The notes below the pieces were generated by a model, which was given only the letters and a program-made list of their open reading frames with translations, had not been told where the DNA came from and did no database searches. The position numbers were made by a program, and so were the translations under genes. 64,000 nt of DNA, from NCBI RefSeq assembly GCF_002420705.1, contig NZ_DIIM01000020.1, positions 1 to 64,000 on the forward strand. The letters run 5' to 3'. This stretch comes from Sphingobacterium sp. UBA5670 (lineage in GTDB: Bacteria > Bacteroidota > Bacteroidia > Sphingobacteriales > Sphingobacteriaceae). Shown piece after piece: positions 26,327 through 34,677 of this stretch (the stretch's first letter is position 1; each line of letters starts with the position of its first letter).

Positions 26327-27196
26327 TTATTTTTTTTTCTTAAAAATCTTTTTCCCGATCGTAAACAAGATCACGACGATAACCCCTCCGCCGAGGCCAA
26401 ACAATAATTCTTTAACGATACCTGGAAATGTTGGTAGTGCATGATGTAAGAAATCAATATAATGTGCAAATATACCGCCTGAAACCAAAATTAAGGCGAA
26501 TGTACCCACTACGGCCAATAATTTAATAACAAACGGCAGCGCACGAACAAGCAGCTTGCCGAAACTGGCAATAGGCCCTTTTTCATGCGAGGTTTTAATC
26601 AATTTATAACCCGCGTCATCCATTCTAACAATAAGAGCAACAATACCATAAACTCCTACAGTAGCTAAAAAAGCAACAACCGATACAGTCATGATTTGAA
26701 TAGATAGGCTTTTACCCAAAACTGTCCCTAAAGCGATAATTACAATTTCTACCGAAAGAATAAAATCAGTTGTTATAGCCGACTTAATTTTAGCTTTCTC
26801 AGCTACAGCTGTATTTTCCACTAATATTTCCTCCACGTTTGTTTCTCCAGTAGCATGCTTTCGGTGGAACAAATATTCTATAATCTTCTCAACACCTTCA
26901 AAAGCAAGGTAAAAACCACCCAAAATTAAAATGTATTTGATAGCGATCGGAAAAAAAACATTTAATAACAATGCAATTGGAACAATAATCAGCTTATTGA
27001 GCAACGATCCTTTCGTAATTGCCCACAAAACAGGGAGTTCACGCGACGCCAAAAAACCAGTTGCTTTTTCTGCATTAACAGCTAAATCGTCACCTAAAAT
27101 TCCTGCCGTTTTTTTTGTTGCAATTTTGCTAGCAACTGCTACATCATCCATCAACGCCGCAATATCATCTAGAATTGCAAATATTCCTGAAGCCAT
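26327..27196 (-). CDS. DUF808/YedI family membrane protein
   Basis: A 289-aa integral membrane protein of the DUF808 (YedI) family, recognised from the MASGIFAILDDIAALMDDVAVASKIATKKTAGILGDDLAVN start, conserved across the family. Six or so helices follow (for example NKLIIVPIALLLNVFFPIAIKYILILGGF and VIKLLAVVGTFALILVSGG). No biochemical role is known to me. It stands alone. Confidence 0.9.
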   Translation of the reverse strand: MASGIFAILDDIAALMDDVAVASKIATKKTAGILGDDLAVNAEKATGFLASRELPVLWAITKGSLLNKLIIVPIALLLNVFFPIAIKYILILGGFYLAFEGVEKIIEYLFHRKHATGETNVEEILVENTAVAEKAKIKSAITTDFILSVEIVIIALGTVLGKSLSIQIMTVSVVAFLATVGVYGIVALIVRMDDAGYKLIKTSHEKGPIASFGKLLVRALPFVIKLLAVVGTFALILVSGGIFAHYIDFLHHALPTFPGIVKELLFGLGGGVIVVILFTIGKKIFKKKK

Positions 27197-27330
27197 ATTT
27201 ATTTAAAAAATTGAACGTAAAAATATAAATTTAATTCAATTCGGGAATAAAAAATTTAATCTCTTTGCAATTTCAAACTACATGACATTTGAATTAAATA
27301 TGTAATTTTAGCATAACAAGGATAACCGCT

Positions 27331-27888
27331 ATGAAAAATTCACTAACACAGCAAGAACAGTCAAAGTTACTTCAGATCTTAAAAGAACGATTTGAAATGT
27401 ATCCAAAAAGACATCCAAAGATAACCTGGGAAGAGGTTGAAACTAAATTACTTGGAAATCCAAAGAAATTATGGAGCTTATTTCAAATGGAAAAAAGTTC
27501 CGGTGAACCTGATCTGATTATAATCGAACCCAGCACATTGCAATATGCTTATGTAGACTGTGCCGAAGAAAGCCCAAAAGGAAGAAGAAGCTTGTGCTAT
27601 GACCAAAAGGCCTTAGATGACAGGAAAGAGAATAAGCCCGCCGGCAGTGCGGATGAAGCGGCAAAACAAATGGGAACTGCACTCCTTACAGAAGAACAGT
27701 ATCACCAGCTACAAACGCTGGGAGAATTCGATTTAAAAACCTCCAGCTGGATTCAAACCCCAGAAGCTGTGCGTAAACTTGGTGGTGCTCTATTTTGTGA
27801 CCGGCGATACAACCAAGTCTTCACATACCATAATGGGGCTATCTCCTACTATGCAGCACGTGGATACCGCACAATACTTTTTGTTTAA
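27331..27888 (+). CDS. DUF4256 domain protein
   Basis: A 185-aa cytoplasmic protein whose CAEESPKGRRSLCYDQKALDDRKENKP block and the following DEAAKQMGTALLTEEQYHQLQ segment are the DUF4256 signature. It has an Arg/Cys-rich core and a Tyr-rich tail (FTYHNGAISYYAARGYR). No known function. It is followed 34 bp later by the next gene. Confidence 0.88.
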   Translation: MKNSLTQQEQSKLLQILKERFEMYPKRHPKITWEEVETKLLGNPKKLWSLFQMEKSSGEPDLIIIEPSTLQYAYVDCAEESPKGRRSLCYDQKALDDRKENKPAGSADEAAKQMGTALLTEEQYHQLQTLGEFDLKTSSWIQTPEAVRKLGGALFCDRRYNQVFTYHNGAISYYAARGYRTILFV

Positions 27889-27922
27889 ATAATTATCCTA
27901 ACCACCAAATTACAAACCCGAT

Positions 27923-28780
27923 ATGAAGGCAATTGCAATAGCTACCCTGCTCTTTTGCTGGGGACTTACTCAACCGTTATTTTCACAAGTATCTTTTCCT
28001 CATTTTCTAGAGGGAACCTGGAAGGTTGACGACAAAGAACGTTACGAACATTGGGATCGTATTAACGCAAATGAACTCAAAGGTCTTTCCTACGAATTGA
28101 AAAATGGCAAAAAAATAGTCAGTGAATATTTAAAATTAAGCAGGATAAATGATAAAATCATATATACGGCGTTAGTTATCGGACAGAACAATGGGAAGGA
28201 AGTAAGTTTCGAACTGACTTACCATGACAGCACCTATTCTTTTGTGAATGAGGCGCACGATTTCCCAAATTACATTCGCTATACCCCGTTATCCGATAAC
28301 AGGCTCCATATTGTGGTGGAAGGCAAATCGGGAAAGATCCGTTCCTTTTTTGCACAGAAAATTGCAACTGAAACGGCCGCAGAAAATCAAAATTATGATA
28401 AAGATTTGGCGGCAAAATTAGGTGCTGATGATTATGGCATGAAGAGTTACATTTTTGTATTGCTTAAGACTGGCAGCAACATAACAACAGACCAGCAATT
28501 TATAAGTGAATGCTTCAAGGGACATATGGAAAACATTACTCGCTTAGTAAAAAGTGGACAGCTTATCGTTGCAGGTCCGTTTGGAAAAAATGAGAGTAAC
28601 TTCAGGGGGCTTTTTATCCTAAATCATTTAAAAACGATTGCGGAAGCAAAAGAAGTTTTGCAAAGCGATCCAGCAATAAAAAATAATCTTCTGGAAGCTT
28701 CATTTTATACATGGTATGGTTCGGCAGCATTATCTGAATATCTTTCTCAAGTTGATAAAATTTGGAAAAAACAACATTAA
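27923..28780 (+). CDS. Two-domain secreted protein (DUF6265-like plus YciI-like)
   Basis: A 285-aa protein with a signal peptide (MKAIAIATLLFCWGL...LFSQ). Residues about 30-125 resemble DUF6265-type beta domains (FLEGTWKVDDKERYEHWDRI, VSFELTYHDSTYSFVNEAHDFPNYI). Residues about 150-270 resemble a YciI-like dimeric alpha/beta domain (YIFVLLKTGSNI, HMENITRLVKSGQLIVAGPFG). The fusion looks typical of Bacteroidota rather than aberrant. The function is not established. Confidence 0.7.
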   Translation: MKAIAIATLLFCWGLTQPLFSQVSFPHFLEGTWKVDDKERYEHWDRINANELKGLSYELKNGKKIVSEYLKLSRINDKIIYTALVIGQNNGKEVSFELTYHDSTYSFVNEAHDFPNYIRYTPLSDNRLHIVVEGKSGKIRSFFAQKIATETAAENQNYDKDLAAKLGADDYGMKSYIFVLLKTGSNITTDQQFISECFKGHMENITRLVKSGQLIVAGPFGKNESNFRGLFILNHLKTIAEAKEVLQSDPAIKNNLLEASFYTWYGSAALSEYLSQVDKIWKKQH

Positions 28781-28818
28781 CCCATTATTCATGACATGCT
28801 GTTGTCATTTACGGCCAT

Positions 28819-28826
28819 TAACTTTG
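28819..28826 (+). promoter_or_regulatory. -7 box (TAACTTTG) deciding the start of the GyrI-like gene
   Basis: TAnnTTTG match 18 bases before the ATG at 28844 and inside the longer open frame, so translation must begin at or after 28844. Confidence 0.6.
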
Positions 28827-28843
28827 GTATAAAACTCAAGCAC

Positions 28844-29302
28844 ATGAAAAATAAAATAATCCCTTCTTTTAGTATTATTGGGCTGGCTATCCGTACAAGC
28901 AACCAAAATGGACAAGCAGCAAAAGACATTCCCGAATTGTGGAATCGCTTTTTTAAGGAAGATATTTTAAGTCGAATCCCTAATAAAGTATCCAACGAGC
29001 TCTATTGCATTTATACTGAATATGAAAAGGATCATACTTTGCCGTATACCACAATTTTAGGCTGTAAAGTTTCTGGTCTTGAAGAGTTGCCTGAAGACAT
29101 GGATGGTATACATATCGAACAAAATCAGTACCAGCATTTTACTGCTGAAGGAAATTTAGCGGATGGTGTCGTTTATGAAGCTTGGCAAAAGATCTGGGAT
29201 ACAGATTTACCTAGAACATACACCGCCGACTTTGAGATATATGGCGAAAAAGCACAGAATCCTCAGGATGCTAAGGTGGATATTTTCATCGGTATACAGT
29301 AA
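28844..29302 (+). CDS. GyrI-like effector-binding domain protein
   Basis: A 152-aa protein matching the GyrI-like/AraC effector-binding fold, with FSIIGLAIRTSNQNGQAAKDIPELWNRF at the start and an acidic middle (LPEDMDGIHIEQNQYQHF). The pattern is that of free-standing small-molecule binding proteins, including integron-associated SbmC relatives. The start follows the TAACTTTG box; the open frame extends 16 codons further upstream, but those codons lie in the promoter. Ligand unknown. Confidence 0.78.
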   Translation: MKNKIIPSFSIIGLAIRTSNQNGQAAKDIPELWNRFFKEDILSRIPNKVSNELYCIYTEYEKDHTLPYTTILGCKVSGLEELPEDMDGIHIEQNQYQHFTAEGNLADGVVYEAWQKIWDTDLPRTYTADFEIYGEKAQNPQDAKVDIFIGIQ

Positions 29303-29367
29303 GGGTTATAACGTAACAAAAAGTATGTCTTAAACCATTTGCCATTTACTTTAAACTAAATATCACG

Positions 29368-29375
29368 TACCTTTG
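29368..29375 (+). promoter_or_regulatory. -7 box (TACCTTTG) of the ClC gene
   Basis: TAnnTTTG match 23 bases upstream of the ATG at 29398. Confidence 0.55.
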
Positions 29376-29397
29376 TGCCGAATTAAAGCAAGATGTT

Positions 29398-30687
29398 ATG
29401 GAAGGCAATACGATATACAGGAAAAAAGTCGTTCGATATAGCTATATAAAATTAATTGCAAGCTCAGCTGTTGTTAGTGTTATTTGCTGCATATTAGCTT
29501 ATACGCTCAAGCACAGCACAGCCTATGTACAAGAAGAATTATTTGAAAAAGTTTCTTCCTGGGATCCTAGATTGTTTATTGTTTTACCCAGTATTGGCAT
29601 CACAGCAATTTATTTCTTACGGAAATATGTTTTTCAAAACAGAAAAAATAAAGGAATTAAGGAAATCTATACCACCTTGGAAACGAGAAAAGATCATCTG
29701 CCTTTCTTTAAAATTCCCTCGCACTATATCAATGGCTTTTTAACTGTTATTTTTGGGGGATCAACCGGAGTCGAAGTCTCCACTGTAGTTGCTACAGCTA
29801 CAGTGGGCAATCAGGCTTATAAAAGATTACATCCGGCTTGGGCTTATAAAACGGAGTTGATCTGTGCGGGTGTAATAGCTGGAGTAACACTTTTATTTGG
29901 AAGTGCATTAGGAGGTTTTCTTTTTGCATTTGAAGTAATCGCAAGAAAATATAATAGGACATTGCTCATAAGTGGACTAACTTCAATGGCCCTGGCTTCT
30001 GTCTTTGTCTACTATGTTGATTCCAGCCCTTTATTCACATTTGCAGTGGAAGCGTGGCGATGGCAGGCAATTCCCTTTGTAGCTATTTTAGGACTGATTG
30101 GTGGGATTTTGGCGCTTTACTTTACAAAAATCGTTATCTATGCAAAATCCTATTTTGCAGGTATAAAAAGCAACTTTATCCGTGTTAATCTTGGCGCGGT
30201 AACCGTAGGAACATTTATCTTTTTTTTACCGGTACTCTACGGGGATAGCTATCATGGTCTTGGAGAAATTCTAAAAAGCAGTTTCCATGATTCGATAAAT
30301 TTATTCTACTTTCTTCCACTTCTTCTGCTTGTCCTCTTAAAACCCCTTGTAGCCTCTCTTACATTGGGTGCGGGAGGTGATGGCGGTGTATTTGCTCCCA
30401 GTATCGTAACAGGCGCACTGTTAGGTGTTTTATTTGCACAGCTTTGCAACCATTACCTCGGAACACAACTTATCGTGATTAATTTTGCTCTTTTTGGTGC
30501 TGCAGCGATGCTTTCTGCTGCCATTCACGCCCCTTTTACAGCCATCTTTATTATTGCAAGTCTCGTACCGTCAGGATATCTATTATTAGCTCCATTGCTC
30601 ATTAGCAGTTTTATTGCGAAAGCCCTGGCTAAAAAACTATACCCATATAACGTATACACGTACAAGGAAGCAGCAATAGCTAAATGA
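29398..30687 (+). CDS. ClC-type chloride channel/transporter
   Basis: A 429-aa ClC protein with about ten hydrophobic segments, somewhat shorter than E. coli ClcA. The gate region reads GGSTGVEVSTVVA instead of GKEGP, but the glutamate is retained. The C-terminal motif GGDGGVFAPSIVTGALLG matches the conserved GxFxP helix. It could be an H+/Cl- or F-/H+ exchanger. No CBS domains are visible. It ends at a bidirectional terminator. Confidence 0.88.
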   Translation: MEGNTIYRKKVVRYSYIKLIASSAVVSVICCILAYTLKHSTAYVQEELFEKVSSWDPRLFIVLPSIGITAIYFLRKYVFQNRKNKGIKEIYTTLETRKDHLPFFKIPSHYINGFLTVIFGGSTGVEVSTVVATATVGNQAYKRLHPAWAYKTELICAGVIAGVTLLFGSALGGFLFAFEVIARKYNRTLLISGLTSMALASVFVYYVDSSPLFTFAVEAWRWQAIPFVAILGLIGGILALYFTKIVIYAKSYFAGIKSNFIRVNLGAVTVGTFIFFLPVLYGDSYHGLGEILKSSFHDSINLFYFLPLLLLVLLKPLVASLTLGAGGDGGVFAPSIVTGALLGVLFAQLCNHYLGTQLIVINFALFGAAAMLSAAIHAPFTAIFIIASLVPSGYLLLAPLLISSFIAKALAKKLYPYNVYTYKEAAIAK

Positions 30688-30718
30688 TTGGTTTAAAATT
30701 AGGCTGGCCTGATCCGAG

Positions 30719-30757
30719 CATAAAAGCGGCCCCCTATCTTTGAGGGCCGCTTTTATG
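30719..30757. terminator. Bidirectional terminator between the ClC and rtcB genes
   Basis: A 14-bp GC-rich stem (GCGGCCC with complement) flanked by A- and T-rich tracts. Confidence 0.85.
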
Positions 30758-30762
30758 CTTCA

Positions 30763-32184
30763 TTAGTCTTCTCGGCTACCATCGTCAGCCATACGAACAA
30801 TTTTTGGTGAAAACTTAGCCACAATATCAACAAGATCTTTTTGTGATGCCATGACCGTATGGATATCTTTATACGCCATTGGCGCTTCATCCATCCCTGC
30901 TCCAATTAACATTACACCTTGATCTTTAAGTATCTTGTTCAGATCATTAGAAGATAAAGTTTTAACAGCCTGCGTACGACTCATCAAACGCCCCGCTCCA
31001 TGCGATGCTGACTGTATGGAATTCAACGCCCCCTTCCCCCTAACCAAAAATCCAGGGGTAGCCATAGAGCCCGGAATAATCCCCATAACTCCTTCTGCTG
31101 CCGGAGTAGCCCCCTTTCGGTGTACAATTACATCTTGTCCGTTCCAAGTTTCCTTCCATGCAAAATTATGATGGTTCTCCACCTTCGCCAGCAATGTCGC
31201 TCCCAATGCCGCCTCTATTTTATCATGAATTACTTCATGGCAGGCAGATGCATAATCACCTGCAAGACTCATGGCTAACCAGTACTCTTGCCCTTCATGT
31301 GTGTTCAAGTCCAGATATGCAAGGTTTTCAGCTTGGTAAGGTAACTTACACAAGGATTTGGCTAATTTCGTGTAATGCGCCGCAATGGTAGCACCAAACC
31401 CTCTGGACCCAGAATGGGTCAGCAATCCTAGATAGCTACCGCTTTCAATATTTAATGCCTCATCCTTCTTTTCAAATTCGACGATACCAAACTCCACAAA
31501 ATGATTTCCACCTCCGGAAGATCCCAATTGCGTCCAAGCTTTATCCTTCAAAGAAGAAAGCAGATTATGCTCGGCAAACAATTTGCTATCCATCACTTCA
31601 TGATCTACCCGTTCATGTCGCAGATATCCATTGCCTGCGCCAAATTTAGTGTTTCGCATAATAATATCTTTCAATGTCGACAGATGGCTCTCGAGAAATG
31701 ACGCGGGTAAGTCAAAAATGGACAAAGCCATCCGGCAGCCAATATCAACACCAACACCGTAGGGAATCACCGCGTTATTGGTGGCAAGTACACCGCCGAT
31801 CGGCAATCCGTAACCTTGATGCGCATCTGGCATCAGCGCTCCAGCAATTGCAACGGGCAATTTCATAGCGATGTTCATCTGTACTTTCGCACCTGTCTCG
31901 ATTTCCGATGAACCATAAGTCACATAGTCTGCTGGCGTTTCATTAAGAGCAATTAATGATTTGTCAACAGCTTCTTGGCCTAATATAGCATGCGCTAAAA
32001 TCCCGAAAACGGCGTCTTCGATATAATCATTGGGATCTTCCAAGACAGATTTAAATCTTGCGAGCATATCAGCACGTGTAAACCCGTGTCTCTTACTATT
32101 AATTTTCAATGCCACACCCAATGTATGGTTTTCTTTATATCCTAATGCAATTAAATCATTGCCATTTATTCGTTTATTTTCCAT
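30763..32184 (-). CDS. rtcB: RtcB RNA-splicing ligase
   Basis: GTP-dependent RNA ligase joining 3'-phosphate or 2',3'-cyclic phosphate ends to 5'-OH ends, 473 aa. Mn2+ and GTP-site motifs are intact: GVGVDIGCRMA, LGSSGGGNHFVEFG, LLTHSGSRGFG, ENHHNFAW, VHRKGATPA and the nucleophile His near residue 395 in SHGAGRLMSRTQA. The ATG at 32184 (MENKRINGNDL) fits; the frame extends 19 codons more. It is downstream of the slipin gene on the same strand (104 bp) and of a tRNA-like RNA, so an RNA-repair module is likely. Confidence 0.95.
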   Translation of the reverse strand: MENKRINGNDLIALGYKENHTLGVALKINSKRHGFTRADMLARFKSVLEDPNDYIEDAVFGILAHAILGQEAVDKSLIALNETPADYVTYGSSEIETGAKVQMNIAMKLPVAIAGALMPDAHQGYGLPIGGVLATNNAVIPYGVGVDIGCRMALSIFDLPASFLESHLSTLKDIIMRNTKFGAGNGYLRHERVDHEVMDSKLFAEHNLLSSLKDKAWTQLGSSGGGNHFVEFGIVEFEKKDEALNIESGSYLGLLTHSGSRGFGATIAAHYTKLAKSLCKLPYQAENLAYLDLNTHEGQEYWLAMSLAGDYASACHEVIHDKIEAALGATLLAKVENHHNFAWKETWNGQDVIVHRKGATPAAEGVMGIIPGSMATPGFLVRGKGALNSIQSASHGAGRLMSRTQAVKTLSSNDLNKILKDQGVMLIGAGMDEAPMAYKDIHTVMASQKDLVDIVAKFSPKIVRMADDGSRED

Positions 32185-32287
32185 TTTTTGATTTTCTAAT
32201 TTAGTGGAATAGCTTTTCAGCTCTTCCAAAGCAGGTAACAACGGCTCTTTATGTTGCTACCTGCACCTCTTTCTACTTATTAATACT

Positions 32288-33382
32288 TTATTTCACAAAA
32301 AGTTGCCTTAATTGATCAACAATCTGCCCATTTCCGGAGACCGAAATTGAATTTATTTTCTCGGCAATTTTCTCAACATATTCCATCTCCTTTAGTTTAA
32401 ACAGCATATTGTTTTCTTCCATTAACTTTGCCGTATTTAACAAACTTCTTGTTGACGCTGTCTCTTCACGGCGCATAATAATATTGGCCTGGGCCCGCTT
32501 CTCAGCAATTAATACCTGGTTCATGATATCTCGTACATCACCAGGTAAAATAACATCCTTCACACCACAGGTTAACAACGTTAAACCCAAACGGGCAACT
32601 TGCTTTGCCGTGTTTTCTAAAACATAGGCCTGTAGTTCTATTTTCTTTTCCATCAGTTCGTCTAAAGTCATTTGACCGATATACGAGCGCAAAGTCAGCT
32701 GCATCAGAGAATACAATTGTTTCTCGTATTCCTTATTGTCCAATAGCGCTTTAACGATATCCACAATCTGATATTGCAATGTAAAATTGATCCGAATCTG
32801 TGCCTTATCCTTAGACAGAATTTCCTGTCCTACAATATCTAATGTCAAAACCCGCATATCGGCTTTTGAAATAGCGATCGTTTTCGAATTCTTCCACCAG
32901 CAATATGTACCCGGGCTCAAAATATCAACAAAAACACCGTCCACAAAAAGCAAAGCTTTCTCATTTGCTTCTACCTTATATTGTCGCACATAGTAGGTCA
33001 AAGCCTGCTTCTCCAATAACTGACGGTTAACAGATGCAGGGATCTCAATCTCCGTAATGTCTTCCAATTGAAATCGGCGTTCGCGCAATTCCTTCCAAAA
33101 AACATGTCTACCGGAGGCTAATGTCTTTTCGAAATTATTGTTTAAAAAAACAAGACAGATCTCAGCATCACCCACTTCAACGATATCGACCAATTCTCGA
33201 AAACCTGGCAACTGCAACAGCACGTCGATATTACGACCGGAAGGAAATGGATGAGTAGTCGTATACTTCTCCAGTTTTTCACCAAATCCCAGCCAGTAGT
33301 TACCGGAATTCAAAACGCGGATCACCGCATTGTTCTTAACAACCAATCCGATTTCTTCTGTAGTTATCTGTATTCTTTTCAT
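32288..33382 (-). CDS. Slipin-like SPFH/band-7 protein without a transmembrane anchor
   Basis: A 364-aa band-7/slipin relative. The N-terminus (MKRIQITTEEIGLVVKN) lacks the usual membrane hairpin, so it is probably soluble or peripherally attached. The SPFH core runs from about residue 130 to 290 (EANEKALLFVDGVFVDILSPGTYCWW, LTLRSYIGQMTLDELMEKK, VARLGLTLLTCGVKDVILP), followed by a predicted helix rich in Glu, Arg and Met. Slipins next to RtcB are a recurrent arrangement, but the role is unknown. It is probably co-transcribed with rtcB, and the tRNA-like element lies in its 5' region. Confidence 0.85.
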   Translation of the reverse strand: MKRIQITTEEIGLVVKNNAVIRVLNSGNYWLGFGEKLEKYTTTHPFPSGRNIDVLLQLPGFRELVDIVEVGDAEICLVFLNNNFEKTLASGRHVFWKELRERRFQLEDITEIEIPASVNRQLLEKQALTYYVRQYKVEANEKALLFVDGVFVDILSPGTYCWWKNSKTIAISKADMRVLTLDIVGQEILSKDKAQIRINFTLQYQIVDIVKALLDNKEYEKQLYSLMQLTLRSYIGQMTLDELMEKKIELQAYVLENTAKQVARLGLTLLTCGVKDVILPGDVRDIMNQVLIAEKRAQANIIMRREETASTRSLLNTAKLMEENNMLFKLKEMEYVEKIAEKINSISVSGNGQIVDQLRQLFVK

Positions 33383-33420
33383 CAGAATATTCTTTTAAAT
33401 TTTCATCATTTCTATTATAA

Positions 33421-33430
33421 AACCTGCTAT
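33421..33430. repeat. Direct repeat of the D-loop sequence, proximal copy
   Basis: AACCTGCTAT recurs exactly at 33554-33563, where it forms the D-loop of the tRNA-like RNA. Here, on the minus strand, it sits in the loop of a hairpin with a six-base-pair stem (33417-33422 with 33432-33437). Confidence 0.5.
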
Positions 33431-33463
33431 TTTTTATCCCTTGACCTCAAGCGGGATTCAAAA

Positions 33464-33583
33464 GTCCGGGTGAGGATTCGAACCTCTAACACTAGCATTT
33501 TCCTCTCATCTTCTCGTTTTATCAGTATATTGAATCTCATAGAGGACAATACTAACCTGCTATATTGAAACAGGTGACCAGGA
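33464..33583 (-). ncRNA. tRNA-like RNA upstream of slipin-rtcB (cloverleaf with expanded anticodon arm)
   Basis: Read on the minus strand, about 120 bases can be folded as a tRNA: (1) D arm 33567-33547, six-pair stem, loop AGCAGGTTA (the canonical D-loop pattern with GG); (2) a six-pair stem (TCCTCT 33546-33541 with AGAGGA 33506-33501) directly after the D arm, enclosing 34 bases; (3) a 14-base variable region; (4) T arm GAGG-TTCGAAT-CCTC (33486-33472) with a perfect T-loop; (5) an acceptor-like stem TCCTGGT (33583-33577) with ACCCGGA (33471-33465), one mismatch. No CCA. The nine-base linker before the D arm and the large anticodon loop mean it is not an ordinary tRNA. The bacterial Y RNA YrlA, found with rtcBA, carries a comparable tRNA-like module. 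Confidence 0.55.
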
Positions 33584-33600
33584 TACCATCTGAAGAAGAA

Positions 33601-34006
33601 AGGCTTCTTTATACTTTACTATAAAGTATATATCTTAAAGCTTTTCGCTATAATTTCCATCAAAGAACGTTTGTCATTGTTGACATTACAAATATCGTCG
33701 GGTTAATACGCAGGGAATTTGCGTAACAATAAAAAGAAACAAGAAAAATCTAAAAATAAAGACAAAACACTGATATACAACAAATAAAAATATATAATCA
33801 GTATCAAAAAAGATTAAAGATCCTTAACTACGCAGATGCATTGCGTCTATTCGCCACAGGACAGGCGCACGGAGCTCGGCTTTATTTCAGGAAAAATGGG
33901 AAATTAGATTTTTTGGTGAATATTCTGTCGAATATAGCGGTAATCCGTGATTATGTTATGCGATTTATATCCTAATTTTATCCCTAGATTAAGACGATAT
34001 CAAAAC
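33601..34006. other. Intergenic region upstream of the tRNA-like element
   Basis: No gene is evident. On the minus strand two hairpins lie just 5' of the tRNA-like element: AAGAAG with CTTCTT around 33594-33610, and an A/T-rich ACTTTA with TAAAGT around 33610-33625. No clear -7 box or sigma-54 motif was found for the slipin operon. The plus-strand lipoprotein gene at 34007 also lacks a recognisable promoter here. Confidence 0.4.
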
Positions 34007-34594
34007 ATGAAGAGTTTATATACAACAATAGTGCTGTTTTGCATGCTAGCAAGCTGTACAAATTCAGCGCAAGACCATAAAAGCGCTACTGCAAATCATC
34101 CTGCAAAGCAAATACCATTCAAAGACAGCACAAGAACAGCGGAGCAGGACACGGCAGTGGGTCAGCATCAGCAAGCTGAAACCTGGTTGAAAGGAATTTT
34201 TCAATGTACAGGTTCCGCATCTGGAAAATATTGTTACTATCTGGATAAAGAGGATGCATTATGTACCAAGCGATTCCAAGCCTTTTTAAAAGATGCCAAT
34301 GAAATTTACGGACCATCTAACCTCACGGATGAAGAACTACCCCAAGCTGAGGCAGCTTACAAGGCCAAATGGGGAAAAATCTACCCCTTAAATACAGAGG
34401 AAACCTGGTTATTTGGAAGAGGTAATGACGACGCATTGGATATCAAGGATGTTAAAATCGACAAAATAACTGAAAGCAAATTTATCGTTTTTATTGATTA
34501 CGGTAATGACATTCGAACAAAAAATGAAGTTCAATTGGTCAATGAGCAAGGTTCTTATAAAATAGATTACTGCAAGACGACTTTCCTACACTAA
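34007..34594 (+). CDS. Hypothetical lipoprotein
   Basis: A 195-aa lipoprotein (MKSLYTTIVLFCMLASC, Cys17), with a Ser/Thr/Gln-rich linker and a domain containing one Cys pair (FQCTGSASGKYCYYLDKEDALC) and an acidic C-terminal half (WLFGRGNDDALDIKDVKIDKI). The start follows the lipobox; the open frame continues 20 codons upstream. No family recognised. A bidirectional terminator follows. Confidence 0.75.
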   Translation: MKSLYTTIVLFCMLASCTNSAQDHKSATANHPAKQIPFKDSTRTAEQDTAVGQHQQAETWLKGIFQCTGSASGKYCYYLDKEDALCTKRFQAFLKDANEIYGPSNLTDEELPQAEAAYKAKWGKIYPLNTEETWLFGRGNDDALDIKDVKIDKITESKFIVFIDYGNDIRTKNEVQLVNEQGSYKIDYCKTTFLH

Positions 34595-34610
34595 ACGTTA
34601 CGCCCCAGCA

Positions 34611-34652
34611 TTGAAATTGCCAATTTTCTAGACGATAAATTGGCATTTTCAA
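34611..34652. terminator. Bidirectional terminator between 34007 and 34678 genes
   Basis: Nine-base-pair core stem (TGCCAATTT with complement) extended by imperfect TTGAAA/TTTTCAA pairing. Confidence 0.65.
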
Positions 34653-34677
34653 TGTGCTGATTATCCGTTACTTTCAG

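Noticed and set aside
33464..33583. A conventional functional tRNA gene
   Set aside because: No CCA, a mismatch in the acceptor-like stem, a 34-base anticodon loop and a nine-base linker before the D arm. I report it as a tRNA-like RNA.
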